DNA from: Dyadobacter psychrotolerans
GTDB taxonomy: Bacteria; Bacteroidota; Bacteroidia; Cytophagales; Spirosomataceae
DNA length: 48,477 bases
NCBI RefSeq assembly: GCF_004349265.1
Contig: NZ_SMFL01000027.1
Span: 1 to 48,477, forward strand
Direction of reading: 5' to 3'
Shown: in pieces, positions 1-9,600 of the stretch
Layout of the letters: each line of letters starts with the position of its first letter
Numbering within the stretch: position 1 is the first letter of the stretch
Translations under genes and position numbers: made by a program
The notes under the pieces: model-generated
What the model saw: the letters and a program-made list of their open reading frames with translations, nothing else
Databases searched by the model: none
What the model was told of the DNA's origin: nothing

Positions 1-197
1 ACTTGACTTTCAGATATATTAATTCCTAGAAAAGCGTTTAGCAAATCATTTGATTTTGAGTAGACGTCGCTAACACCAGCCAAAGCCATCAGATTTTGAA
101 GATAGGGGCTTATAAAAAAACCATTACACTTCGCTTCAAAACGATGATTTTTTGACAACTCTATTTTTCCGAACCGGGTTTGACAACCGTTTTTTTT
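1..197 (-). CDS. Continuation of transposase in the -1 frame (partial)
   Basis: Read from about 197 down to 1, this frame has no stop. It translates to a convincing protein segment that includes TRFGKIELSKNHRFEAKC and SPYLQNLMALAGVSDVY, so it is the body of the same transposase whose N-terminus lies in the neighbouring frame. The natural junction is the A-rich stretch encoded at 190-197, where a -1 slip gives RKKNGCQTRFGK. The gene continues beyond the left edge, so no catalytic residues can be checked. Confidence 0.5.
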
Positions 198-370
198 CGT
201 TTATCTTTTGAAAGAGGCTTATCCAAACTAGCTTGCATCACCTGGGCTCCTAGCTCCGTCCATACCTTCACGAAACCTTCTTCAAATGCATAGAAGGTCT
301 GTTTTGACTGTAAGTCAGCCAGTTTATCGTATTGTTCGTTAGCTAAGGCAAGAAATTCTTCGCGCGTCAT
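161..370 (-). CDS. N-terminal part of transposase (orfA-like, 69 aa)
   Basis: This short ORF begins MTREEFLALANEQYDKLADL and ends in a basic tail (KDKRKKTVVK) just before a stop at 161-163. The Phe/Tyr-rich 'TFYAFEEGFVKVWTELG' segment looks like the helical N-terminal region of a Bacteroidota transposase. The next frame continues immediately without its own obvious start codon. Either the ORF is fused to it by ribosomal slippage at the A8 run within the Lys codons, or the gene has been broken by a one-base indel there. The coding assignment is fairly secure; the exact IS family is not. Confidence 0.55.
   Translation of the reverse strand: MTREEFLALANEQYDKLADLQSKQTFYAFEEGFVKVWTELGAQVMQASLDKPLSKDKRKKTVVKPGSEK
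190..197 (-). other. A8 slippery run, candidate -1 frameshift site
   Basis: On the minus strand the codons CGA AAA AAA ACG contain eight consecutive A residues, which includes the A AAA AAA heptamer used by many insertion sequences for programmed -1 frameshifting. Slippage here joins the 69-residue ORF to the downstream frame, whose TRFGKI segment begins only a few codons later. A one-base assembly or mutational indel would look the same. Confidence 0.45.
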
Positions 371-456
371 GTCAGTAAAAATCCATTATTTTTACTTAAA
401 AGCGAATCTAAACTAGTTAATACTTGAGGTTATAGGCCTTTTTTATCACGAAACAG

Positions 457-636
457 TCAAAACGAAGTTTTGAAATGCACCCGGTCAAGCCGAAAAGTCT
501 CTGAACCCTCAGTCAAAGTAGGCACGCTTCCACGGGCACCCACATATACTTTTGTGTTATTGAATTTGGTAAAACGATTCAATGCTTCCGCACCAATTCC
601 CGCCGTTGCTCGGTCGTTACGATTATCATGATCAAT
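457..636 (-). pseudogene. C-terminal fragment of an unrecognised protein
   Basis: A start-less frame of about 60 codons ends at a TGA (457-459). It translates to a protein-like sequence containing NDRATAGIGAEALNRFTKF and later VYVGARGSVPTLTEG and FRLDRVHFK. An in-frame stop at 637-639 closes it upstream with no usable initiator. The amino-acid composition looks like real protein, so this is probably the remaining 3' end of a gene cut by the neighbouring insertion or by deletion. The parent family is not recognised. Confidence 0.4.
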
Positions 637-1415
637 TCAGTTTCGTTAAGATGCAAAGCTAAAGTTCGTTAAAACTAACAAAATTTGCTGAGTGGCTCAA
701 CTTAGTGTCTTCTATGGCTCATTTAGTGAATTAGGCTACCACTGATGCTAATCAAAGATCTTCGTCAACTGGCATGCGTCGATACTTGCCATTATCCAAT
801 TATGGCATAAGGAAAGATGTGCACATAGCGAAATATGATGACCCAGAATTCCCTTCTAGGATAACGTTTACCAGGCAAGCATAAGAAAGCGCGCACCTTT
901 TGGGATCAAAGCTCAAAAAGAGTTGCATAGGGCTGGGAAGATCGGCTCAATTACAAGAACCTTCATATAAAATCCCTTCCTAAACCTTTTAAAAGCGATC
1001 AAAAATGGTTGACAAAATCACCAAGGAATTGCAGTTGTGCTTTCCGGGGTTAATTCTTTCTGACGAGTGCACCGTGACACTGCTTCCTAGTCCTAATTTC
1101 TTAAAAAAAAACTATTTCAAATCTAGTTTTTTTCGACAGTACCACATATTATTGCGTATTCCAGGGAAAAGGCAAATAACACCCAGCCAAAATTGGTATT
1201 GTTTACCTACATTCAAATTCCTGTTTCTGTTACACCCAACTCACTGGCTTGCTGGACGGATTACACATAAGAAAATTAACTTAGCTCGCCGCTAAAAACA
1301 AGTTGCACAATTTCTTCCCAGATCAACCAATAAGCATGCCCGCTGCAGCTTGCATGTCGCTGGTAACATATATACCTTTGAAGACTGCCCACCAATGATT
1401 TAATTCAACAAACAA
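637..1415. other. Intergenic stretch without a supportable gene
   Basis: No convincing gene is seen. A 96-codon open frame at 1005-1295 (plus) has a composition that does not look like a Bacteroidota protein and no neighbours that would explain it. The end of this stretch must hold the promoter of the sensor-regulator that starts at 1416, but no clear -33/-7 pair was found. Confidence 0.5.
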
Positions 1416-4154
1416 TTGAAATATTTTAAACTTATTGTTCTGACATGCTTTATAGCAGCAGCCTGTTCGAAGAAGGAATCCAAGCAGTTCACCATCGGTT
1501 TTTCGCAGTGCACGGGCAGTGACAACTGGCGTAAAACCATGCAGCAAAGTATGTATAGGGAGCTGTCTTTCAACCCCGAAATCCAATTCGTGATCAAAGA
1601 TGCGGGTGGGCAAAGCCAAAAACAAATTACGCAAATTCAGGAATTGATAGACCAGAACGTCGACTTGTTAATCGTATCCCCCAACGAAGCCGGACCAATC
1701 ACTCCAGTTGTAGAAAGGGCATATCAAAATGGAATACCGGTCATTATTCTGGATCGCCGTACCAATTCCGATCAATATACGGCCTACGTTGGCGCGGACA
1801 ATGTAGAAGTTGGGCAATTAGCCGGCGCCTACACCAACACCCTTCTGAGAGGTAAGGGCAAGGTGATTGAAATTAGTGAAAAACCGGGCTCATCGGCAGA
1901 CATCGACCGCCACAAAGGTTTTACTGACCACATCGGAGGTTTTGGCGGAATTAAATTAATTGCAAAACTTGATGGCGATTGGGATAAATATTCTTTCCAG
2001 GCTCCGCTGAGCAAGCTACTGAAAACCCATTCAGATGTTGATGTCATATTTTGCCAGAATGACCGCCGCGCGCTGGCTGCGTTTAAAGTCTGTAAGAGTT
2101 TAGGTGTTGAGAAAATGATCCGATTAATCGGTGTCGACGGTCTTACGGGAAGTTATGGCGGAATAGACCTGGTCGACAGAGGCATTCTGAATGCGACTGT
2201 GCTATATCCAACCGGCGGGGAAGAAGCCATACGAACCGCCATCTCAATTCTACAAAAAAAGCCTTTCAAACGAGATAACCGGCTTCAGATCACAATGATT
2301 GATTCCACCAATGTGAGAATCATGAAATTACAGGGCGAAAAACTAGTGGCCCAGCAGCAGGATATAGAACGCCGGCAGCAGAAAATAGAAGAGCAGCGTG
2401 CTATCTCTGAAAATCAGAGTATTGTTATCTACACCGTTTCGATCACACTTGCCCTGGCACTCATTTTCGGAGCAATTTCCTTTTATTCGTTACGGGAGAA
2501 CAGGAAAATCAACAAGCGGCTTGAAGTGCAAAATCATGAAATATCAGACCAGAAAAACCAGATTGAACAACTCGCACAAAGTGCAGAAATTGAAAATGAG
2601 GCCAAACTTAAATTTTTTACCAACATTTCTCACGAATTCCGAACTCCCCTCACGCTGATCCTGGCGCCGGTGGAAGACATTCTGGCAAGCGAAAAAATAC
2701 GCGATCCGCTCATCAAACAGGAACTGTCGCTGATCCGAAAAAATACATTAAGGCTGCTCAGGCTGGTGAGTCAGCTGATGGACTTTAGGAAACTGGGAAG
2801 TCACCGTATGCAGGTTCGTGCCGGTGAGCACAATTTAGTGGCATTTGTGAAGGATGTCATGGTTGCTTTTGAAAGAATTGCTTCGAAACACAAAATTGAT
2901 TTCCGGCTGATTACTTCCGAGGCTGAAATAATGGCCTGGTTCGATGCTACCATGCTGGACAAAGTGATTTTCAATTTACTTTCAAACGCGTTTAAATTCA
3001 CACCGGATAAGGGACGTGTTTACCTGTATGTAAAAACAACTACTCCTGATCATGTACAGATTACAGTAGAAGATAATGGTATCGGAATGACTGAATCGGA
3101 AGTGGCCCATGTTTTTGAGGTATTTTATCAGGGTGAAAGCAGCTATAAAACGCTTGGAACAGGGCTTGGCCTGGCGCTTTCCAAAGAGTTGATTTCCCTG
3201 CATAAAGGAACAATTTCTGTTCGCAGTCAGCCGAAAAGAGAAACTGCATTCACAATAGAATTGCCGCTGGGTAACAAGCATTTTCTTGAAGAAGAGTTAC
3301 GTAATGAGCAGGTGGAAGATTTTTCGATGGTTCAAAATTTCGAGCTCAATGAAGACGATTTACCGGCAAGTGGATCGGCAGCCGGTGAAGTTTCAACCAG
3401 AGAGCAATCCGTGCTTATCATTGAAGACAACAATGATTTGGTGCGATTATTGGACCAAAAGCTACAAATTAATTATCACACACTTGTAGCCAATGATGGC
3501 CAAGAAGGACTGCGAATGGCATTCGAGCACATTCCGGATTTGATCGTATGCGACGTAATGTTGCCAAAAAAGGACGGGTTAAGTCTCACTTCGATACTCA
3601 AAACAGATTTCCGAACTTCGCACATTCCGGTTATTTTACTTACGGCACGGACTACAACAGAACAGCAGATCGAAGGAATCCAAACCGGTGTTGACGCGTA
3701 TATTACCAAACCTTTCAATTTGCAATATGTGCAGGAAATGATCAAAACACTGCTAAAAAACCGGGCAATACTGCGCGAACACTATACCAGTGAATTACCC
3801 ATCGAAACCGCATCCGGCACCAATCCGAATAAACTTGATAAAAAATTTATCACACAGTTTACCGCATACATTGAGGAACATTACGACAACTCAGAACTGG
3901 GCGTTGAAGATATTGGTAAAGATCTGGGCATGTCGCGCGTCCAACTGTACCGAAAGGTAAAAGCGCTTCTGGGTATGAGCGTGAATGAATACCTACAGCA
4001 GGTTCGGCTCAACAAAGCCAAATTCCTGCTGCGGCGTGATGATCTGACGGTCGCCGAGATTGCCTACAAAGTCGGTTTCTCCTCCCCTACCTATTTCTCC
4101 ACCGCTTTCAAAGGAAAATATAATCAAACCCCGATGGAATATAAAAAATCATAA
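1416..4154 (+). CDS. Hybrid two-component system sensor-regulator with sugar-binding sensor (fructan locus)
   Basis: This is a one-protein phosphorelay controlling the fructan locus downstream. Its 912 residues run as follows: signal sequence with a lipobox-like AAC at 15-17; periplasmic-binding-protein (LacI/RbsB-like) domain about 25-300; coiled coil; one membrane helix about 336-358; HisKA with phospho-acceptor His406 in NISHEFRTP; HATPase about 510-620 (NLLSNAFKF, DNGIG, GTGLGL); receiver about 665-775 with Asp713 and Lys765; and a C-terminal AraC-type HTH about 805-912. The characterised Bacteroides regulator BT1754 has the same sensor type and binds fructose, so fructose is the likely ligand (inference). 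The start is TTG, because the in-frame region upstream meets a stop and TTG directly precedes the signal peptide. Confidence 0.92.
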   Translation: MKYFKLIVLTCFIAAACSKKESKQFTIGFSQCTGSDNWRKTMQQSMYRELSFNPEIQFVIKDAGGQSQKQITQIQELIDQNVDLLIVSPNEAGPITPVVERAYQNGIPVIILDRRTNSDQYTAYVGADNVEVGQLAGAYTNTLLRGKGKVIEISEKPGSSADIDRHKGFTDHIGGFGGIKLIAKLDGDWDKYSFQAPLSKLLKTHSDVDVIFCQNDRRALAAFKVCKSLGVEKMIRLIGVDGLTGSYGGIDLVDRGILNATVLYPTGGEEAIRTAISILQKKPFKRDNRLQITMIDSTNVRIMKLQGEKLVAQQQDIERRQQKIEEQRAISENQSIVIYTVSITLALALIFGAISFYSLRENRKINKRLEVQNHEISDQKNQIEQLAQSAEIENEAKLKFFTNISHEFRTPLTLILAPVEDILASEKIRDPLIKQELSLIRKNTLRLLRLVSQLMDFRKLGSHRMQVRAGEHNLVAFVKDVMVAFERIASKHKIDFRLITSEAEIMAWFDATMLDKVIFNLLSNAFKFTPDKGRVYLYVKTTTPDHVQITVEDNGIGMTESEVAHVFEVFYQGESSYKTLGTGLGLALSKELISLHKGTISVRSQPKRETAFTIELPLGNKHFLEEELRNEQVEDFSMVQNFELNEDDLPASGSAAGEVSTREQSVLIIEDNNDLVRLLDQKLQINYHTLVANDGQEGLRMAFEHIPDLIVCDVMLPKKDGLSLTSILKTDFRTSHIPVILLTARTTTEQQIEGIQTGVDAYITKPFNLQYVQEMIKTLLKNRAILREHYTSELPIETASGTNPNKLDKKFITQFTAYIEEHYDNSELGVEDIGKDLGMSRVQLYRKVKALLGMSVNEYLQQVRLNKAKFLLRRDDLTVAEIAYKVGFSSPTYFSTAFKGKYNQTPMEYKKS

Positions 4155-4220
4155 GTAACCTGATTTTAATTTAACATATTCCAATAATTATTACAATTCA
4201 CTCCTGCACCATCTGATGAC

Positions 4221-4343
4221 TTTGATACAATTTTTAAAGATGTTGTATCAAAATTGAAAGACCTGGCATGTATCAAATTTTAAAAAATCGGTTAATTCAC
4301 TGATTATCATAATTATATACCCTTAAAATACCACTGTATCAAA
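4221..4343 (+). promoter_or_regulatory. Four TGTATCAAA elements, candidate operator of the sensor-regulator
   Basis: The 269-base gap between the regulator and the transporter carries TGTATCAAA at 4244-4252, 4269-4277 and 4335-4343, and its complement TTTGATACA at 4221-4229. The first two form a perfect 10-base inverted repeat (TTTGATACAA / TTGTATCAAA) separated by 12 bases. Most copies are followed by an AT-rich TTNAA tail. AraC-type output domains bind such repeated half-sites, and the position suits activation of the operon that follows. Assignment to this regulator is an inference. Confidence 0.6.
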
Positions 4344-4393
4344 GTTTAACTTTTTTGAGATATTATTTAGTTATTCCGCTGGTCGAGTGGCGG

Positions 4394-4401
4394 TAGTTTT
4401 G
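4394..4401 (+). promoter_or_regulatory. Candidate -7 box (TAGTTTTG)
   Basis: TAGTTTTG fits the Bacteroidota -7 consensus TANNTTTG and lies 22 bases before the ATG of the transporter gene at 4424. No clear TTG was found at the -33 distance, which would fit a promoter that depends on an activator bound at the repeats just upstream. Confidence 0.4.
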
Positions 4402-4423
4402 ACAAAAAAAATCAGAACTACCA

Positions 4424-5746
4424 ATGAAAAACAGTAAGGTATTAGTTTGGTCGATCGTCGTTGCGCTGGGCGGGTTTCTCTTCGGTTTTGATACGGCCGT
4501 TATTTCAGGCGCCGAAAAAGCCATTCAGCATCTATGGGATCTGTCCGCAGTTGAACACGGCTTCACCGTTTCTATCGCCCTCATAGGAACAGTAATTGGC
4601 GCGATGCTCGGCGGTATTCCGGCCGACAAACTTGGAAGAAAAACCACCTTATTCTGGATTGCCATACTGTACCTAGCTTCATCACTTGGATCTGCGCTGG
4701 CAAATGACTGGTACGTCTTCATATTTTTTCGTTTTATAGGCGGGTTGGGTGTAGGTGCTTCTTCCGTGGCCGCACCGATGTACATTTCCGAAATTTCTCC
4801 CGCAAAATCGAGAGGGAAAATGGTTGGACTGTTTCAGTTCAACGTCGTATTCGGAATCCTGATCGCCTATTTTTCCAATTATTTCATGCAGGATATTGGC
4901 GACAATGCCTGGCGATGGATGCTGGGAGTTCAGGCACTGCCATCTCTGATTTTTTTACTGGCAATCCTATACGTTCCCGAAAGTCCGCGTTGGCTGATCA
5001 TGAAAAGAGGCGATGTGCAACAGGCAAAAGAAATTCTAAATATCATCGATACTGAAACAAGTGAGCAAACCTTGTTTGCCATCCTGAATGCGAACGAAGA
5101 AACCAAAGACAAACCGACTGCCCGGCTGTTTTCTACTAGATACAAAACGCCTGTTATGCTGGCCGTTCTGTTTGCTGTTTTCAATCAGGTTTCGGGAATC
5201 AATGCCATCATTTATTACAGTCCGCGTATTTTTGAAATGACCGGATTGGGAGCAAAAGCTGCATTTTTATCATCCGCAGGAATCGGTTTTGTCAATTTTG
5301 CATTTACACTTTTAGCCATCAATTTCATTGACCGTTTCGGAAGACGTACGCTGATGGCAATCGGCTCGGTGGGCGTCATTATTACTCTGGGACTGGTTGC
5401 AAGGGCATTTTTCATACAGGATTTTACCGGCGTTCCGATTTTCCTCTTCGTTTACATTGCATTTTTTGCTTTCTCGCAAGGCGCGGTGATCTGGGTTTTT
5501 ATTTCCGAAATTTTCCCAAACGAAGTACGCGCCAACGGACAGGCGCTGGGCAGTTTCACACACTGGTTCATGGCGGCCATTATCGCGTTTTCATTTCCTA
5601 TTATTTCTGAATATCTCGGCGGCGGAATTACCTTCTGCTTCTTCGCTGTCATGATGGTTCTGCAGCTCATTTTCGTATGGCGTATCATGCCTGAAACCAA
5701 GGGAACATCACTGGAACGCACAGATAAAACAATGATTCTGCACTGA
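4424..5746 (+). CDS. MFS sugar porter, likely fructose importer
   Basis: A 440-residue inner-membrane transporter of the sugar porter family (XylE/GLUT type), with about 12 membrane helices. Family signatures are visible: GGFLFGFDTAVISGA at the start of helix 1, DKLGRKT in the 2-3 loop, PESPRWL after helix 6, NQVSGINAIIYY in helix 7, DRFGRRT in the 8-9 loop and PETKG near the end. It is the first gene of the fructan operon, directly after the TGTATCAAA repeats. The likely job is to bring fructose released by the GH32 enzyme into the cytoplasm for the next gene product, a fructokinase. Fructose as substrate is inferred from context. Confidence 0.9.
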   Translation: MKNSKVLVWSIVVALGGFLFGFDTAVISGAEKAIQHLWDLSAVEHGFTVSIALIGTVIGAMLGGIPADKLGRKTTLFWIAILYLASSLGSALANDWYVFIFFRFIGGLGVGASSVAAPMYISEISPAKSRGKMVGLFQFNVVFGILIAYFSNYFMQDIGDNAWRWMLGVQALPSLIFLLAILYVPESPRWLIMKRGDVQQAKEILNIIDTETSEQTLFAILNANEETKDKPTARLFSTRYKTPVMLAVLFAVFNQVSGINAIIYYSPRIFEMTGLGAKAAFLSSAGIGFVNFAFTLLAINFIDRFGRRTLMAIGSVGVIITLGLVARAFFIQDFTGVPIFLFVYIAFFAFSQGAVIWVFISEIFPNEVRANGQALGSFTHWFMAAIIAFSFPIISEYLGGGITFCFFAVMMVLQLIFVWRIMPETKGTSLERTDKTMILH

Positions 5747-5749
5747 GGT

Positions 5750-5766
5750 GGCTATTAGCTGTTAGC
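5750..5766 (+). repeat. Copy of a dispersed intergenic repeat (GGCTATTAGCTGTTAGC)
   Basis: The 17 bases here recur exactly at 11616-11632, before the GH32 gene. Both copies lie in gaps between genes of the same operon. The element is built from the short unit (T)TAGC(T) repeated with small changes. Its role is unknown. Confidence 0.6.
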
Positions 5767-5800
5767 AATTAATTTTTCTCTACTACTTATCTCAATTTAT

Positions 5801-6688
5801 ATGAAACCTAAAATAACCGTTTTCGGGGAGATGCTTTGGGACATGCTGCCTTCTGGAAAGCAGCCTGGCGGAGCGCCGATGAATGTGGCGATCCACCTCA
5901 AAAACTTTGGTATGAATCCTGCGTTCATCAGCCGCGTTGGTGACGATGATCTTGGTGTTGAACTGATGGAATATCTTAACAATCAGGAATTTAATACAGG
6001 TTTTATCCAAACAGGCATCACGCACCTTACCGGAATCGTGAAAGTCAATCTGACAGACAAAACCGAGGTCACCTACAAAATTGTGCAGCCGGTAGCCTGG
6101 GATTACATTCAGACAACACCTGAAAACCAGCAATTGGTAAAAGACTCGGATGTGTTTGTATACGGCACACTTTCGGTTCGCAGCCAGCAGTCACGCGATA
6201 CACTTTTTGAATTACTGAAAGAGGCAAAACTAAAAGTGTTCGATGTTAACATTCGTCCTCCTCACCTGGACAGGACAACTACCGAATACCTGTTGCAACA
6301 GGCCGATGTGGTGAAAGTGAATGAGCATGAAATCACTACCGTTTGCGACTGGTTTGGTATACAACCCGAGCTGGAAACCCAGATGAAATTCCTATACGAG
6401 CGCTTCAATCTGAGGCTGGTTTGTGTAACGCTCGGCGCTGACGGAGCGGTGGTTCTTTCCAATGACGGCTTTCACAAACAAGGCGGTTATGTGGTAGAAG
6501 TGCAGGACACGATAGGCAGCGGAGACTCGTTTCTGGCCATGTTCCTGAAAGAATATATTTCGGGTTCAACTATCCCTTCAGCACTAAAAAAAGCTTGCGC
6601 TGTCGGCGCTCTGGTTGCCTCTCATCGTGGCGCTACCCCCAACATTTCCGAATCAGAACTTGATCATTTTCTTACCGTTAATCAATAA
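5801..6688 (+). CDS. Fructokinase, PfkB/ribokinase family
   Basis: A 295-residue cytoplasmic sugar kinase that would phosphorylate fructose with ATP to fructose 6-phosphate. Visible PfkB features are the N-terminal glycine-rich substrate segment GGAPMNVAIHLKNFG (about residues 26-40), DVNIRPP near the middle, and the C-terminal signature DTIGSGDSFLAMF, in which GSGD contains the catalytic Asp. The length is normal for the family. It sits between the MFS importer and susC, with the next start only four bases after its stop, so it is co-transcribed. Fructose specificity rests on the neighbouring GH32 enzyme and the resemblance to bacterial fructokinases. Confidence 0.88.
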   Translation: MKPKITVFGEMLWDMLPSGKQPGGAPMNVAIHLKNFGMNPAFISRVGDDDLGVELMEYLNNQEFNTGFIQTGITHLTGIVKVNLTDKTEVTYKIVQPVAWDYIQTTPENQQLVKDSDVFVYGTLSVRSQQSRDTLFELLKEAKLKVFDVNIRPPHLDRTTTEYLLQQADVVKVNEHEITTVCDWFGIQPELETQMKFLYERFNLRLVCVTLGADGAVVLSNDGFHKQGGYVVEVQDTIGSGDSFLAMFLKEYISGSTIPSALKKACAVGALVASHRGATPNISESELDHFLTVNQ

Positions 6689-6692
6689 TTCC

Positions 6693-9600
6693 ATGAAGCA
6701 AAGATTACTAATAATGGCGTTTGCCATCCTATGCAGCATGCATGTGGCTTGGGCACAAAACAGGGTTTCGGTTTCCGGAACTGTAAAAGCTACGGACGGA
6801 GAAATCCTTCCGGGCGTAAGTATCCTTGAAAAAGGAACCACCAACGGAGCTGTAAGTGATGCAACAGGAAAGTATACGATTTCGGTAACCTCACCGGCGA
6901 CGCTCGTTTTTTCCTATGTAGGCATGATCGCAAAAGAGGTTGCTGCCGGAAATCAATCCACTTTGGACGTGACACTGGAATACGATCAGAAAAGTCTGAA
7001 TGAAGTTGTAGTGGTAGGTTATACCAGTTCCAAAAAGGAAGATTTAACCGGAGCAATCGCTATTGTGGACATGACGCCACTTAAAAACATCAGCTCAGGA
7101 AACCCGATGCAGGCGCTTCAAGGCCGTGTTCCGGGATTGTATATTGAAAAAACGGGCTCTCCAAACGGAGCCAATTCACGTATCCTGATTCGTGGAGCCA
7201 ATACGCTCGGCAACACCGACCCACTCTATATTATTGACGGCGTGCCTACCAAACGTGCGGAGGTATTTCAGGGCTTGAATCCGAATTCAATTGAGTCCAT
7301 ACAAGTATTGAAAGATGCTTCGGCTTCCTCAATTTATGGTTCAAGAGCTTCAAACGGTGTAATCATTGTAACCACCAAAAACGGATCAAATGCCAATGGA
7401 AAGATCACCATTGACTTCAACACCAGTATATCAGCGCAGTCCGAAAAATATGCCCGATTCAAAATGCTTAATTCCGTTGACCGTGGTCGCGCACTTTGGC
7501 AGGCATCTGTAAACGACGGTGTAAACCCCGAAGACGGCTACGGTGCGCTTTACAAATTTGACTGGAATAAAGACTTTAAAAACCCTGTACTCAATTCAGT
7601 AAGCGTACAGCCTCTGGTAGGCGGAAATGCCAATATGCCGGCTGGTAATACCGACTGGCAAAAGGAATTGTACAAAACCGGAACTGTAACCAACAACGAA
7701 TTGACAATTTCAGGAGGAAATAAAACGTCTTCGCTGCAAATCAATCTGGGTTATTTCAAAAATACGGGCATGCTGCGATACACCAATTACGACAAACTGA
7801 GTGGCCGTATCAATGCTTTAACTAGTGCTTTTGATGGCAAACTAAAAATTGGCGCCAATGTACAGATCGCATCCTCCAACGAAAGACTGGCCTCCACAGA
7901 CATTGGCGGCGCTGCTACCACAGGGCTCGCTGTTACCATGGCCCCCACCATTCCGGTTTATGCCAAGGATGGTAGCTGGGGCGGCGGGATTGGCTCTGGT
8001 TATTCGGACAGGAACAATCCGCTGCACATGCAGGAAATAAACAAATGGGACAACACGCATCGTGTCACTTTATTTGGCAATGTCTTTGCTGAAATTGAAC
8101 CGGTCAAAAATCTCTTTCTTCGGACAAGTCTGGGTATGGATAATTCGAGTTATTATTCCAAAAACATAGAGCAGTCTTTTGAAGAAGGCTCATTCGGACG
8201 GTCAAATAACAGTCTCACCATTGACCAGAACCGATATCTAAGCGCAACCTGGTCTAACACAATCAGATATAATTTCGAGCTGGGCAAGCATCATTTCAAA
8301 TTATTGGGCGGCATTGAGGCCATCAAAAATGACCTGAATTTCGAAACAGCCCGCAAAGAAGGATTCGCCCAACAGACGGAAGACTATTTTGTACTCAATG
8401 CAGGAACCGGAAACGCCAACATCACCGGCACAGGCTCAGGAAGCAGATTACTTTCACAATTTGCAAGAGTTGACTACGGATTTTCAGACAGATACCTGGC
8501 CGCGGTGACCATCCGGCGCGACGGTTCCTCCCGGTTCGGGAAAGAAAATGCTTACGGAATTTTCCCTGCTGCATCGGTTGGCTGGCGTTTAGACAGGGAA
8601 GCTTTTATGCAGGATATTAAATCGGTGAGCAGCCTTAAACTGCGTGCGGGTGTCGGCCGGGTCGGAAATCAGGAAATTGGTGATCTGGCAAGATTTGGCC
8701 TGTATGATACCCGTTACGGAACCCGCCGTTCTCAATTTCCGGACGGACACAACAGCTTCTTCGATCAGTTTTACAACATCGGAACGGCTTATGACTTGAA
8801 CGGTGCAAACACGGGTAATCTTCCGTCAGGCATTGTTTCGATACAGGGAGCCAATCCAAACCTGAAATGGGAAACGACTGACGAAGCTAATTTTGGTGTT
8901 GATTTCGGGTTTTTCGACGGAAGTATCCAGGGTTCTCTGGATTATTTTACCCGGAAAACCAGCGACATCTTAATCACACCGCCAGTCGCATCGGCAGTGG
9001 GTGAAGGCCAGTTGAAAGTGGTAAATGGAGCACAAAAATCCAACAACGGTTTTGAATTTTCGATTGGTTATTATGCCAAACCAAAAGGAGATTTTACCTA
9101 CAATGTGATGGCAGGCGTAAGCCGCTTCCGTGACAAAATCACCGTTTTGCCTGAGGAAGTACGTGCAGCTTACGCTGGAAATGTAACGCAAACCATTCTT
9201 GGTCATTCTCAATTCGACTTGTTCGGTTACAAAACCAACGGACTTTTTCAAAGCCAGCAGGAAGTGGACGCAGCTCCGACTCAGGTTGGCGCAGGCCCCG
9301 GCCGTATCCGTTATGTGGATAGCAATGGTGATGGCCGAATAGACGACCTGGACCGTGTATTTTTTGGAACCACGCTGCCAGCATTTGAATACAATCTGAA
9401 AATTGAGGCATTTTACAAAAACTTTGATCTTTCCATATTTGGTTCAGGCGTTGCAGGCAGAGCAGGATTTGATGCTTACACGTTCTACAACAATTTTGTA
9501 AGAGGCCGTGAAAACGCAGGCCCGGGCGTATTCAACGCCTGGACGCCACAAAATACCGGTTCCAGAATTCCTGCTTTATCTCTTTCCGATGCAAATAACG

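Larger units (their letters stand above)
1..370 (-). mobile_element. Insertion-sequence transposase edge, two frames, truncated by window
   Basis: Two minus-strand reading frames overlap near 190-197. The first encodes a 69-residue N-terminal piece. The second is offset by -1 and stays open to the window edge, with the motif SPYLQNLMALAG followed by a Leu-rich stretch and LLNAFLGI. This two-part layout and the motif recall ISKra4-like transposases of Bacteroidota; the family name is from memory and is tentative. The rest of the element lies to the left of the window, and no terminal inverted repeat was identified on the right side. Confidence 0.55.

Noticed and set aside
1005..1295. 96-codon plus-strand frame
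   Set aside because: Composition is unlike nearby proteins, it has no domain or operon context, and no similar text is recalled.
1323..1634. 103-codon minus frame overlapping the start of the sensor-regulator
   Set aside because: It is antisense to the clearly coding signal peptide and binding domain.
4221..4343. CRISPR-like short repeats
   Set aside because: Repeats are only nine bases, unevenly spaced and partly inverted; they fit operator half-sites, not a CRISPR array.
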